In this document: one piece after another, positions 52,981 to 61,590 of the stretch
How positions within the stretch are numbered: the first letter of the stretch is position 1
How the letters are laid out: every line of letters starts with the position of its first letter
From: Levilactobacillus lanxiensis
Lineage (GTDB): Bacteria; Bacillota; Bacilli; Lactobacillales; Lactobacillaceae
DNA length: 64,000 nucleotides
Direction: 5' to 3'
NCBI RefSeq assembly: GCF_016861655.1
Contig: NZ_BOLN01000005.1
Span: 62,001 to 126,000, forward strand
Translations under genes and position numbers: made by a program
The notes under the pieces: generated by a model
Databases searched by the model: none
What the model was told of the DNA's origin: nothing
The model's input: only the letters and a program-made list of their open reading frames with translations

Positions 52981-53182
52981 CTAACACCGTGTTAGCCGTG
53001 AGGGTGGCCAAAATGGGCTCAGCCGTGGGAATTCTCTTAGTAGCTTGGCTACTTAGAGAATTGGTATCTTTGAGACGTGACTTTCGGCTCAAAGTAAGCC
53101 TAGAGACCGCTCTTTGGCTCTAGGCGCCCGCCCACAGCGTTCCGGCCCATTTTGGCCACCCGGTAAGGCGAAACAACGTGTG
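52981..53182 (+). repeat. Palindromic element A5 (core A)
   Basis: Frame helix 53002-53018 with 53145-53161 (17 bp, perfect; sequence GGGTGGCCAAAATGGGC differs from other copies but keeps pairing). First arm AATTCTCTtAGTAGC/GCTACTtAGAGAATT, then TTTGAG/CTCAAA and CCTAGAG/CTCTAGG. The right end abuts the prkC stop (53183-53185). Confidence 0.87.
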
Positions 53183-55213
53183 TTAGTTCTTAGTGACGTG
53201 GCTGTCGGAAGCGATGACGTGGCCGTCTCTGACCACCTTATACGCCCCCGCCTTGCCAGACGCCACGGTGAATGGCAGCGTTACGCTGGTATCCGCCGTG
53301 ATCGTCATCTGCTTGTAGATGGTGCTCAACGAGTGGTCCTGATCCTTCAGGTAGATCTGAACCAAGTTCGACGCCGACGAGCTACTGCTACTGCTGCTCT
53401 CATCGCTGTCGTCGCTTTCACTCTCGCTGTCGCTATTATCAAATGGAATCTTAACGTTCACGCTGAACTGATCGACGCTGGAGCTACTCTCGCTCTCCGC
53501 GCCCCGTGACAGGGTCAAGGTGACCTCGTCACCCTCCTGCACAACGGCGCCCTCACCAGGAGACTGCTTGATGACGCGGCCCTTGGTAACGTCGCTGGAG
53601 TAGGCGTAGTCAAACGCCAGGTTCAGGTTGTGATTGGTCGCGTAGCTCTGGGCTTGGGCCTTGGTTTTATCCGTCAGGTCCGCGAGCGTCACGGTTGCCG
53701 ATCCGGTCGACACCGTAAAGGTTATGTCCGTCCGTGACGGCACGACCCGTTCGCCAGCGTTCACACTCTGTTGCATGATTTTGCCGGCCGGAACGCTGGT
53801 TGAATGCACGGACTCCCGATGAACGGTAAATCCCAGGGCCTCCAACTTAGCGGCGGTGCTGGCGTACGAATCACCCTGATAATCGGCTAGCTTGTAGCGC
53901 TTAGGACCCGTGCTGATCCACAAATCTACGACCGTCTCGCGTTTGAGCTGGGTCCCGGACCGGGGCTCCGTTCGCACGACTCGGTTCACTTTGACCTTGG
54001 AACTAGCCGTCTTGTGGACCTTGCCAACGCTCAGATAGGCGTCCTGCATCCGCGATTTGGCCACGGTTTCGGTTCGCCCAGTCACATCGGGCACACTGGT
54101 CATCTGTGGCCGGAAGAGCGCCATGCCAATCAGAATGCCGGCAACCAGTAAAAGTACAACGAGGCCGGCCAGCAGAAATTTACGCCGTCGCGGATGCCGG
54201 GTCTTCTTACGACCCTTCTTGTCAACTTTTTGCGGCGTCTCTTCGTCATCGGCCTTGGCCGCTGGCTTGGAATCCGCCTTCGTGGCCGCTTCGGCCGCAA
54301 CGGGCGCGGCCGAGCTCAATGCGCTGAGGGGCAAGACCTTGGTCTCCCCATCATCGTCCTGAACGGGCGTAAATTTGCGTTCACCCGCCCGCTTGGGGGA
54401 CAGCGAGGTTTTTAAATCAGCTGCCATACTCGCGGCATCTACGTACCGGTCTTCCGGCCGTTTGGATGTGGCCTTGAGGACCACGTTTTCCAAGGCTTGG
54501 GGAATCCGCGGGTCGATCTCACGGACGGACGGAATCTCCGATTGGAAATGCTTCAAGGCAATTGAAACGGCGGTTTCACCCTCGAAGGGCACCGTGCCCG
54601 TTAACAGTTCATACAAAATGATGCCGAGTGAATAGATGTCGGATTTCTTGGTCGCCATCCCCCCACGGGCCTGTTCTGGTGACAAATAGTGCACCGAACC
54701 CAGGACCGTGTTGGTCTGCGTCAGACTGTGTTCCGACAACGCCACGGCAATCCCAAAGTCGGTAATTTTGGCGACTCTGTTTTGATCGATCAAAATGTTT
54801 TGTGGCTTCAGATCCCGGTGAATAATGTTGTGTTCATGGGCCGTTTGGACCGCACTCAGGATCTGCTCCATGATTTGAATCACTTCTTGATAGGCAATGG
54901 GAAAGTGGTCCTTGATGTAAGCCTTGAGGTCGGTCCCCTCGACGTACTCCATGACCAGGTACTGCATCCCATTTTCCTCGCCCACGTCATAGACCTGAAC
55001 GATGTTCGGATTGACCAGCTCGGTCGCTGCTAACGCCTCGCGCTGAAACCGACGAATCGTGCTGGGATCGTCCCGCAGATCCAGCCGTAACAGCTTCACG
55101 GAGACGTCCCGGTCTAAAATCAGATCGTGAGCTAAATAAACGTTGGCCATGCCACCCTCGCCCAAAGCCCGGACGATGCGGTACCGGCCGCTCAGCGTAT
55201 ACCCCGTCCGCAT
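53183..55213 (-). CDS. prkC: PASTA-domain serine/threonine protein kinase
   Basis: A 676-residue membrane kinase that senses peptidoglycan fragments/lipid II and controls wall synthesis and division. Kinase domain about 10-275 with GEGGMANVYLA, VKLL, catalytic HRDLKPQNIL and DFGIAVA. A cytoplasmic basic linker (RKKTRHPRRRKF) leads to the membrane helix LLAGLVVLLLVAGILIGMALF (about 348-370), then about three extracellular PASTA repeats and a Ser-rich segment (SDSESESDDSDESSSSSSSS, about 592-611) before a C-terminal beta region. It overlaps stp by one base. Complete. Confidence 0.96.
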   Translation of the reverse strand: MRTGYTLSGRYRIVRALGEGGMANVYLAHDLILDRDVSVKLLRLDLRDDPSTIRRFQREALAATELVNPNIVQVYDVGEENGMQYLVMEYVEGTDLKAYIKDHFPIAYQEVIQIMEQILSAVQTAHEHNIIHRDLKPQNILIDQNRVAKITDFGIAVALSEHSLTQTNTVLGSVHYLSPEQARGGMATKKSDIYSLGIILYELLTGTVPFEGETAVSIALKHFQSEIPSVREIDPRIPQALENVVLKATSKRPEDRYVDAASMAADLKTSLSPKRAGERKFTPVQDDDGETKVLPLSALSSAAPVAAEAATKADSKPAAKADDEETPQKVDKKGRKKTRHPRRRKFLLAGLVVLLLVAGILIGMALFRPQMTSVPDVTGRTETVAKSRMQDAYLSVGKVHKTASSKVKVNRVVRTEPRSGTQLKRETVVDLWISTGPKRYKLADYQGDSYASTAAKLEALGFTVHRESVHSTSVPAGKIMQQSVNAGERVVPSRTDITFTVSTGSATVTLADLTDKTKAQAQSYATNHNLNLAFDYAYSSDVTKGRVIKQSPGEGAVVQEGDEVTLTLSRGAESESSSSVDQFSVNVKIPFDNSDSESESDDSDESSSSSSSSASNLVQIYLKDQDHSLSTIYKQMTITADTSVTLPFTVASGKAGAYKVVRDGHVIASDSHVTKN

Positions 55214-55959
55214 TAGCCAGCCACCTCCCGTGAGAAGTTGGTCAGTAACAAGACGGTGATGTTGTCCAGCCCACCAGCGGCATTGGCCATGTCGATCAGC
55301 TGATCACATTTTTCCTTGGGCGTCTGGTCACTGGTCAGGACGGCCTGAATCTGGTGGTCGTCCACCATGTTGGTCAGCCCGTCGGTACACAGCAACAGCT
55401 GGTCACCCAACACTAACGGATACGTGTTGAGGTCAAAGCGCGCGTCGTCCGAGATTCCTAGTGAGCGAATGATCACGTTCTTCTGGGGATGGTGACGGGC
55501 GGCCTGACGGCTGATTTCACCGCGTTTGACCAACTCGTTGACCAGCGAATGGTCCTCGGTCAGCTGCCGCAACTCGTCGTCTCGCATCAGGTAGGCCCGC
55601 GAATCACCAATGTTGGCGATGACGACCTCTTCTGTGAAATACAGAGCAGCGACAAGTGTCGTCCCCATCCCGTTCAAATCGGCGAATTGGTTGGATTTGT
55701 CAATAATTGACTGGTTCTCCGCGGTAATCTCCGTGGCAATCCACTGACGAGCCGCATCCGGCGTGGTTAACTTGGTCTGTTCAAACTCGTGGCCCAGGTG
55801 GGAAACGGCCATGGCACTGGCAACGTCGCCACCCTGATGGCCACCGATGCCGTCGGCGATGATGGCGAGGTGTTTCCCTGCCTGGTTCGTGAACACATCC
55901 ACGTAGTCTTCATTATCATTGCGTTGTTTTCCAATTGACGTGCGGTATGCCACTTCCAT
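55213..55959 (-). CDS. stp: PP2C-type protein phosphatase, PrkC partner
   Basis: A 248-residue Mn2+-dependent phosphatase that reverses PrkC phosphorylation. Motifs NEDYVDVF, ADGIGGHQGGDVAS, IGDSRAYL, CTDGLTNMV and GGLDNITVLLL supply the metal-binding aspartates. Its stop overlaps the prkC start, ensuring balanced expression. The 12-nt gap after rsmB places it in the fmt-rsmB-stp-prkC operon. Confidence 0.97.
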   Translation of the reverse strand: MEVAYRTSIGKQRNDNEDYVDVFTNQAGKHLAIIADGIGGHQGGDVASAMAVSHLGHEFEQTKLTTPDAARQWIATEITAENQSIIDKSNQFADLNGMGTTLVAALYFTEEVVIANIGDSRAYLMRDDELRQLTEDHSLVNELVKRGEISRQAARHHPQKNVIIRSLGISDDARFDLNTYPLVLGDQLLLCTDGLTNMVDDHQIQAVLTSDQTPKEKCDQLIDMANAAGGLDNITVLLLTNFSREVAG

Positions 55960-55971
55960 GGCTGGTCACCT

Positions 55972-57315
55972 CTACTTCTTTTTCCGGAAGGCACTGACGA
56001 AGAACCCGTCAGAGTCGAAATCATCTGGGTAGATGTTCAACGTATCCGTGTCCCGGTCGCCCTTGACGTTTAATTTAGTGGTTACCCGCATGGACTCGAA
56101 GTCGGGATGGGCAGCCAAGAACTTCGCTGCGACATCTGCGTTTTCCGTGTCCAAAATGGTGCAGGTACTGTAAACCAAGATCCCATTTGGCTTTAATTTT
56201 TGACTGACAACGTCCAAGATCCCCAGCTGAACCTTTTGCAGCTGTTGGATGTCTTGTGGCGTCTTTTCGTAACGAATTTCTGGTTTCCGCCGAATCAGGC
56301 CCAGTCCAGAACAAGGGGCATCGACTAAGATACGGTCAAATTCCTTGTGGGGGAACCGGTCATCAATGTTGCGGGCGTCTAAGGCCACGGCATCGACCCG
56401 GTCGGCTACGTGCATCCGTTCGGCATTTCTGTCGATCAAGTCAACCTTCTTGGGATGCAGATCCAAGGCGGTAACTTTCCCACCGGAATGCGCGTCCAGC
56501 AAGGCAGCAATCTGGGTCGTCTTGCCCCCAGGTGCGGCACAGGCATCGAGCACTTGGTCCCCAGGACGGACCTGTAAGGCCTCCACTGGTAACATCGCAC
56601 TCTCATCTTGGATCGTCAGCTCGCCAGTTTCAAAGACATTGCTTTGGTTAGCTGCCTTATCGTCCAAACGGAAGGCGTCGGCGGCAACTACACTAGGCGT
56701 GACCGTGTATCCCTGGTCCTTTAAGGATTGTTCAACTTCTTCGGTCGTGGCCACGGCGGTATTGACCCGCACAGACTGGGCGGCCGGTTGATTGATCGTT
56801 TCTAAAATGCTGACGGCCTTGTCGTCGCCAACTTGCTTTTGAATCGCCGTAACCAGCCATTCTGGCACGGAGTATTCCAGACTCAACCGTTTCGTTGGGT
56901 CTTCAATTTTGCTCAAATCGGGTAAGCCTTGCCGGTCAATGGCGTGCAAGACCCCGGTCACAAAGCGCCGAATGCCTTCGTGGCCCCGGTCCTTGGCCAA
57001 TTGAATGGCTTCGTTAAAGATGGCCCGCTTGGGAACCCGGTCCAAATATAATTCTTGGTATAACGCCACCAGTAAGGTCATTTTGACCCAAGGTAAGACC
57101 TTCTGGTTGGGCTTGATGAAGCCTTCCAGGTAGTATTCCAACGTTAATTGGTGTTGGATCGTCCCGTAAACCAGGTTGGTCACAAACCGCCGGTCGACGT
57201 CACTCAAGTTGTTATTTTCTAAGGTTTGTTCCAATTGTAAGTTTGAGTAAGCCCCATTGGATACCCGTGTCAGTGCTTCAACCGCTAAAGCCCGCGGTGT
57301 ATTATTTTTTGTCAT
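55972..57315 (-). CDS. rsmB: 16S rRNA (cytosine967-C5)-methyltransferase
   Basis: A 447-residue rRNA methylase (RsmB/Sun). NusB-like N-terminal RNA-binding domain (about 1-140), then SAM motif DACAAPGGKTTQIA and catalytic DAPCSGLGLIRRKPE with second Cys in YSTCTI. Full length. It overlaps fmt by one base (57315), the conserved fmt-rsmB-stp-prkC order. Confidence 0.97.
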   Translation of the reverse strand: MTKNNTPRALAVEALTRVSNGAYSNLQLEQTLENNNLSDVDRRFVTNLVYGTIQHQLTLEYYLEGFIKPNQKVLPWVKMTLLVALYQELYLDRVPKRAIFNEAIQLAKDRGHEGIRRFVTGVLHAIDRQGLPDLSKIEDPTKRLSLEYSVPEWLVTAIQKQVGDDKAVSILETINQPAAQSVRVNTAVATTEEVEQSLKDQGYTVTPSVVAADAFRLDDKAANQSNVFETGELTIQDESAMLPVEALQVRPGDQVLDACAAPGGKTTQIAALLDAHSGGKVTALDLHPKKVDLIDRNAERMHVADRVDAVALDARNIDDRFPHKEFDRILVDAPCSGLGLIRRKPEIRYEKTPQDIQQLQKVQLGILDVVSQKLKPNGILVYSTCTILDTENADVAAKFLAAHPDFESMRVTTKLNVKGDRDTDTLNIYPDDFDSDGFFVSAFRKKK

Positions 57316-58259
57316 TATTCAGCCACCTGTTCGCCTATTGTCAGTGCGTCGCTCGTCCCGTTCAAGAAGTCCGTGATACTTAGCTTGGGCTTCCCGGCCG
57401 GTTGAATCTCGTCAAGGCCTAAGACCCCGTGTTCTCCCGTGGCAATCGCCAGGTGGTGCTTGTCATGGCTGACCAAGGCGCCCGGTTGTAAGTCGGTCGT
57501 CTCGTCCAGCACGGTCACCTGCCACAGCTTGGTCCGCACGCCATTTAAGTAAATATGGGCGATAGGGGCCGGCCGTAATGCCCGGACCTTGCAGTCGATC
57601 AAATGGGCACTCAGGTTCAAATCAATGCGTTCTTCATCGGACTTGATGGTTGGTGAGAACGTGACCTGGTCCTCATCCTGAGGAACCGGCGTAATTTCAC
57701 CGGCCAACAGCTTCGGTAAGGTCTCTAGCAATAAGTCGCGACCCAGCAGGCTCAGCTTGTCAAACATGGAGCCAACATCATCTTGATCCGTGATTGGCAT
57801 GGCTTTTTGGGCCAAAACCGCACCGGCATCCATTTTCTTTTCCATGAACATGATGGAAACCCCGGTCTCCTTGTCACCATTCATGATGGCATAGTGAACG
57901 GGCGCGCCACCACGGTACTTAGGCAGCAAGGACGCGTGAACGTTGACCGCCGCCACCTTGGCTGCCTTAAGCAGCTTGGTTGGCAAAAATTGGCCAAAGG
58001 CCGCCGTGACAATTAAATCTGGTGCTAATTCAATGGCCCGCGCCATTTCGTCACTACCGGAAATCTTTTGTGGTTGGAGCACTTCGATTCCATTTTCAAC
58101 GGCGACCTGCTTAACGGGGGATGCCGTTAAGACGTGCTTCCGCCCAACTTTACGGTCCGGTTGAGTCACAACGGCTAAGACGTCATAGCCGTTCTTGATT
58201 AAACTACTGAGGATAGGCGCCGAAAACGCCGGCGTGCCCATGAAGATTACTGAAGTCAT
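57315..58259 (-). CDS. fmt: Methionyl-tRNA formyltransferase
   Basis: A 314-residue enzyme formylating initiator tRNA. MTSVIFMGTPAFSAPILSSL, formyl donor-binding HASLLPKYRGGAPVHYAIMNGD and EKKMDAGAVL are diagnostic. ATG at 58259 is chosen since the family begins here; another ATG four codons upstream exists, and neither has a strong ribosome site. Upstream, B4 lies in the leader and priA is about 0.9 kb away. Confidence 0.96.
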   Translation of the reverse strand: MTSVIFMGTPAFSAPILSSLIKNGYDVLAVVTQPDRKVGRKHVLTASPVKQVAVENGIEVLQPQKISGSDEMARAIELAPDLIVTAAFGQFLPTKLLKAAKVAAVNVHASLLPKYRGGAPVHYAIMNGDKETGVSIMFMEKKMDAGAVLAQKAMPITDQDDVGSMFDKLSLLGRDLLLETLPKLLAGEITPVPQDEDQVTFSPTIKSDEERIDLNLSAHLIDCKVRALRPAPIAHIYLNGVRTKLWQVTVLDETTDLQPGALVSHDKHHLAIATGEHGVLGLDEIQPAGKPKLSITDFLNGTSDALTIGEQVAE

Positions 58260-58357
58260 GCAATGCACCATACTTTCTGTTTTAACATTTGGTTTGAATT
58301 TTAACTGGTTATACTTGTGTTTAATTTGCCTTGTTGGGTGACTAACAATGATGAGTT

Positions 58358-58550
58358 ATTCCCGTTCCCGGCAGCGGATTCAAGGTGCCCTGCTGTGGGG
58401 AACGGTTCCAGCCTAAGAAACGGGCTTCCACCTCGCCTTGAAACCTCGCTAAACCCGCGAGTTTCCAAGGTCGTCCCATGTTCTAAGCTGAGAAATTCAC
58501 TCAGCTAAGAACATCGACACAGCTGGTCACCTTGATCCGCCTCTGGTCAC
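58358..58550 (+). repeat. Palindromic element B4 (core B)
   Basis: Outer TCAAGGTG/CACCTTGA (58380-58387 with 58528-58535), GCTGTG/CACAGC, arm CCTTGAAACCTCG with CGAGTTTCCAAGG (58436-58448 with 58458-58470), long arm ATGTTCTaAGCTGAG/CTCAGCTaAGAACAT (58478-58492 with 58500-58514), and an alternative CCGTTCCC/GGGAACGG pairing (58362-58369 with 58398-58405) that crosses the outer helix. Upstream of fmt. Confidence 0.85.
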
Positions 58551-58732
58551 TCAGACTGGCTCGTGCATTTTGCTTTGAGTCAATCAATCACTGGCTAGAA
58601 CTGTTAATTCAACGCTAATCCAATTGAAAAATGAATGACTCGAATCAGAGACAATCCACTCATCTAACAATTGAAGACCGCGAACAAATCAGGCAACCTT
58701 CCCCCCAATCAGAATCAACTGACACTGTTGTC

Positions 58733-58855
58733 GGGTTAACACCGTGTCAGCCGCAGGGCTGGGAAAACTGGGCCGGTCGTGGCAGTGACCAGAGGTGAGC
58801 CAAGGTGCCTTGAGCTCGCCGGCGGGAACGGACGCGAGTAGGCCCAGTTTTGTTC
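58733..58855 (-). repeat. Miniature palindromic element A7 (frame helix with collapsed core B)
   Basis: Left end GGGTTAAC (58733-58740). Frame helix AAAACTGGGCC/GGCCCAGTTTT (58764-58774 with 58841-58851). Inside, only the edges of a reverse core B remain (AGTGACCAGAGG at left, CGGCGGGAACGG at right) around CAAGGTGCCTTG; the three arms are gone. A separate 11-bp hairpin (58853-58863 with 58882-58892) follows. Confidence 0.75.
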
Positions 58856-58938
58856 GTGAATTTCTGTTCATCCACCATTGAAAATTCACGAATCACACAG
58901 CAACCTCCCACTAATTAGAATCAACTGACACTGTTGTG

Positions 58939-59145
58939 GGGTTAACGCCGTGTTAGCCGCAGGGCTGGTGAAAATGGGCTCAGCCGTGGGAGTTGCCTTA
59001 GCGGGTTTCCCGCTTAGGCAACTGCTATCTTTGAGACTCGCTTCTCAGAGGCTCAAAGTAAGTCTGGAGACCGCCCTTCGGCTCCAGACGTGCGCCCACA
59101 GCGCCACGGCCCATTTTCACCAGCCTGGAGGCGCGGGCAACGACA
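58939..59145 (+). repeat. Palindromic element A6 (core A)
   Basis: Left end GGGTTAAC (58939-58946). Frame helix 58963-58979 with 59109-59125 (17 bp, perfect). Arms: AGTTGCCTTAGCGGG/CCCGCTTAGGCAACT (one G-T pair), CTTTGAG/CTCAAAG and GTCTGGAG/CTCCAGAC. The 46 nt before the element repeat those before A7 (58694 and 58901). Ends just before the priA stop. Confidence 0.88.
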
Positions 59146-59153
59146 AGCACAAC

Positions 59154-61571
59154 CTACATAAAGTTCATTGGTTCTGAATCGATGGTGATGGCTAAGCCGT
59201 GGCGGGCCGGAATCTGTGCCGCCTGCCGGATTTTCTCCAGCAACGGCCGCAATTGCGGTTCCCGTTTATATTTAATCACAACTTGATAATAATACTTCCG
59301 CTTGACCCGCGCAATCGCCTTGGGCGTGGGACCCAGAACAATGGCGTCCTTGCTCAAGCCCTTTTGCAGGGTGCCGACGATTTGGTACATGGCTTTGGCA
59401 GCCGTGGCCTCGTCCTCGTGACTGGCGGTCAGCTGCACGGCAAAGTAATACGGCGGGTAATTTCCCTGGTGCCGCATATGCATTTCCGTGACGAAGAAGC
59501 GTTCATAATCCTGTTGTTGTGCCAATTCAATGGCATAGTGGTCCGGGTTGAACGTCTGGATAAAGACCTCGCCAGGCTTTTCCGCCCGGCCGGCCCGACC
59601 ACTGACCTGTGTCAGTAGCTGGAAGGTCCGCTCGCTGGCCCGGAAATCCGGTAAGCCCAGCGCGGTGTCCGCGTTTAAGACCCCGACCAACGTGACGTTG
59701 GGGAAGTCGAGTCCCTTGGCAATCATTTGGGTCCCCAGCAAAATGTCTGCCTGGTGATCGCCAAATTGCCGCAGAATCTTTTCGTGGGCACCCTTGCGCC
59801 GCGTGGAGTCCACGTCCATCCGTAAGATGCGCGCCGTTGGAAATTCCTTTTGCAGGGCCGTTTCCACCTTCTGCGTCCCGGTCCCATAGTAGCGAATCTT
59901 GCGGCTATGGCAGTTGGGGCAGATGTGGGGAATGGCTTCCTCGTGCCCACAGTAATGGCATTTCATGGTGTGGGTATCCATGTGGAGCGTGAGTGAAATA
60001 TCACAGTTGGGACATTTCAGCACGAACCCACAGTCCCGGCACATCACAAACGACGAGTATCCCCGCCGATTCAACATCAGAACCATCTGTTCGTGGCGGT
60101 CGAGCCGTTCCTGAATCGCCGTTAACAGTGGCTGGGAGAAGTCCCCGTCCGCGCGCTGCTTCACTTCTTCACGCATGTCAACGATGTGGACCGTTGGCAG
60201 TGGATGGTCGTTGACCCGTTTCGCCAAAAGTAACCGGGTGTACAACCCCTTGGCAGCGCGGGCGCGCGTCTCTAAGGACGGCGTGGCGCTCCCCAGGACA
60301 ACGGGGCAATGATTGTACTTTCCCCGCCATAAGGCCACGTCACGGGCGTGGTACCGAGGATTTTCATCCTGTTTATAACTACTTTCATGTTCCTCATCCA
60401 TGATAATGATGCCGAGGTTTCTCACCGGGGCAAAGATGGCGGAACGCGCGCCGACGACCACGGTGGCTTCACCCTGATCGATACGCCGCCACTCATCATA
60501 CTGTTCGCCCTTAGACAAACCACTGTGCAAGACCGCCACGCGCTGGCCGAAACGGGCCTTCACCCGGTTGACCATCTGGGGGGTCAGCGCAATTTCAGGG
60601 ACCATCATCAGGGCCGTGCGGTGTTGCTGGAGGGCAACGGCAATGCTTTGTAAATAAACTTCGGTCTTGCCACTCCCGGTCACCCCTTCGACCAGGAAGT
60701 TTTCGGTTCGCTGCTCATCGACCGCCTTGGTAATAGCGGTCACGGCCACCTGCTGCTCAGCGTTTAACTTTAGCGGCTTCGTGGGGGTAACGGGTTGGTG
60801 AAACGGATCACGATAAACTTCCAACGGTTGCTTCGTCAGCCAGCCCTTGTCAGCGGCGGTCGTCATGACGGCGGTGCTGACCCCCGTGGCGTGACTGACT
60901 TGGCTTTGGGCCACTAATTTATCCGGGTCCATCGTTTGTAAATAGGCTAACAACTCCGCCTGCTTTGGCGCCCGTTTGGCCACCTCCGCTTGAATCTCCT
61001 GAAGTTTGGCAACGGGAAGCGCCGGTTTGATGCCGGTCGTGGTCTTGGCCGCGGCCTTACTGGTGACCTGATACGTCACCTCGACCTTCCCCGCACGCTG
61101 CAGCCGCAGAAGCCCCGCCAACGTTGTGTCGGCTAATTTACTGGTATCAAACGCCCGCGGTGCCCCATCCGGAAAATAGGTCGCCATTTCCTGATCCGTC
61201 AGCGGCACGGTCGGTTGAATCTGCCGTTCGGTCTGAGCCTTTAACAGGCTGGGCAACATGGTCTGGATACACGTGATGCGAAAGGCATAGGTCGTGTCGG
61301 CCAGCCAAGCGGCCAACTGTTGCAGCTCAGTCGTTAAAATGGGCGCGAGATCCAGGACGGATTGAATCGGTTTCAGTTGCCCGTCAAAATTCGTTACATC
61401 ACTAAGGCCGACCACCACGCCGGAAACGACTCGGTGACCGCGACCAAAGGGTACCGTGACCCGCATCCCGACCTGAACCTGATTTTCCAGGTCGGCGGGA
61501 ATTGCGTAAGAATAAGGTTCGTTCGTCTGCATCGTTGGCACGTCAACAATAATTTGGCCAATCTGGGCCAT
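59154..61571 (-). CDS. priA: Primosomal protein N' (replication restart helicase)
   Basis: An 805-residue helicase that reloads the replisome at broken forks. N-terminal DNA-binding domain (about 1-105), then GVTGSGKTEVYL (Walker A), DEEHESSYKQ, zinc cluster CRDCGFVLKCPNCDISL...CHYCGHE...CPNCHS, and DxLLGTQMIAKGLDF and GRAGR motifs. Complete. It follows coaBC by 19 nt, the standard gmk-rpoZ-coaBC-priA-fmt order. Confidence 0.97.
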   Translation of the reverse strand: MAQIGQIIVDVPTMQTNEPYSYAIPADLENQVQVGMRVTVPFGRGHRVVSGVVVGLSDVTNFDGQLKPIQSVLDLAPILTTELQQLAAWLADTTYAFRITCIQTMLPSLLKAQTERQIQPTVPLTDQEMATYFPDGAPRAFDTSKLADTTLAGLLRLQRAGKVEVTYQVTSKAAAKTTTGIKPALPVAKLQEIQAEVAKRAPKQAELLAYLQTMDPDKLVAQSQVSHATGVSTAVMTTAADKGWLTKQPLEVYRDPFHQPVTPTKPLKLNAEQQVAVTAITKAVDEQRTENFLVEGVTGSGKTEVYLQSIAVALQQHRTALMMVPEIALTPQMVNRVKARFGQRVAVLHSGLSKGEQYDEWRRIDQGEATVVVGARSAIFAPVRNLGIIIMDEEHESSYKQDENPRYHARDVALWRGKYNHCPVVLGSATPSLETRARAAKGLYTRLLLAKRVNDHPLPTVHIVDMREEVKQRADGDFSQPLLTAIQERLDRHEQMVLMLNRRGYSSFVMCRDCGFVLKCPNCDISLTLHMDTHTMKCHYCGHEEAIPHICPNCHSRKIRYYGTGTQKVETALQKEFPTARILRMDVDSTRRKGAHEKILRQFGDHQADILLGTQMIAKGLDFPNVTLVGVLNADTALGLPDFRASERTFQLLTQVSGRAGRAEKPGEVFIQTFNPDHYAIELAQQQDYERFFVTEMHMRHQGNYPPYYFAVQLTASHEDEATAAKAMYQIVGTLQKGLSKDAIVLGPTPKAIARVKRKYYYQVVIKYKREPQLRPLLEKIRQAAQIPARHGLAITIDSEPMNFM

Positions 61572-61590
61572 GGTCTGTCACCTCGCTTGC

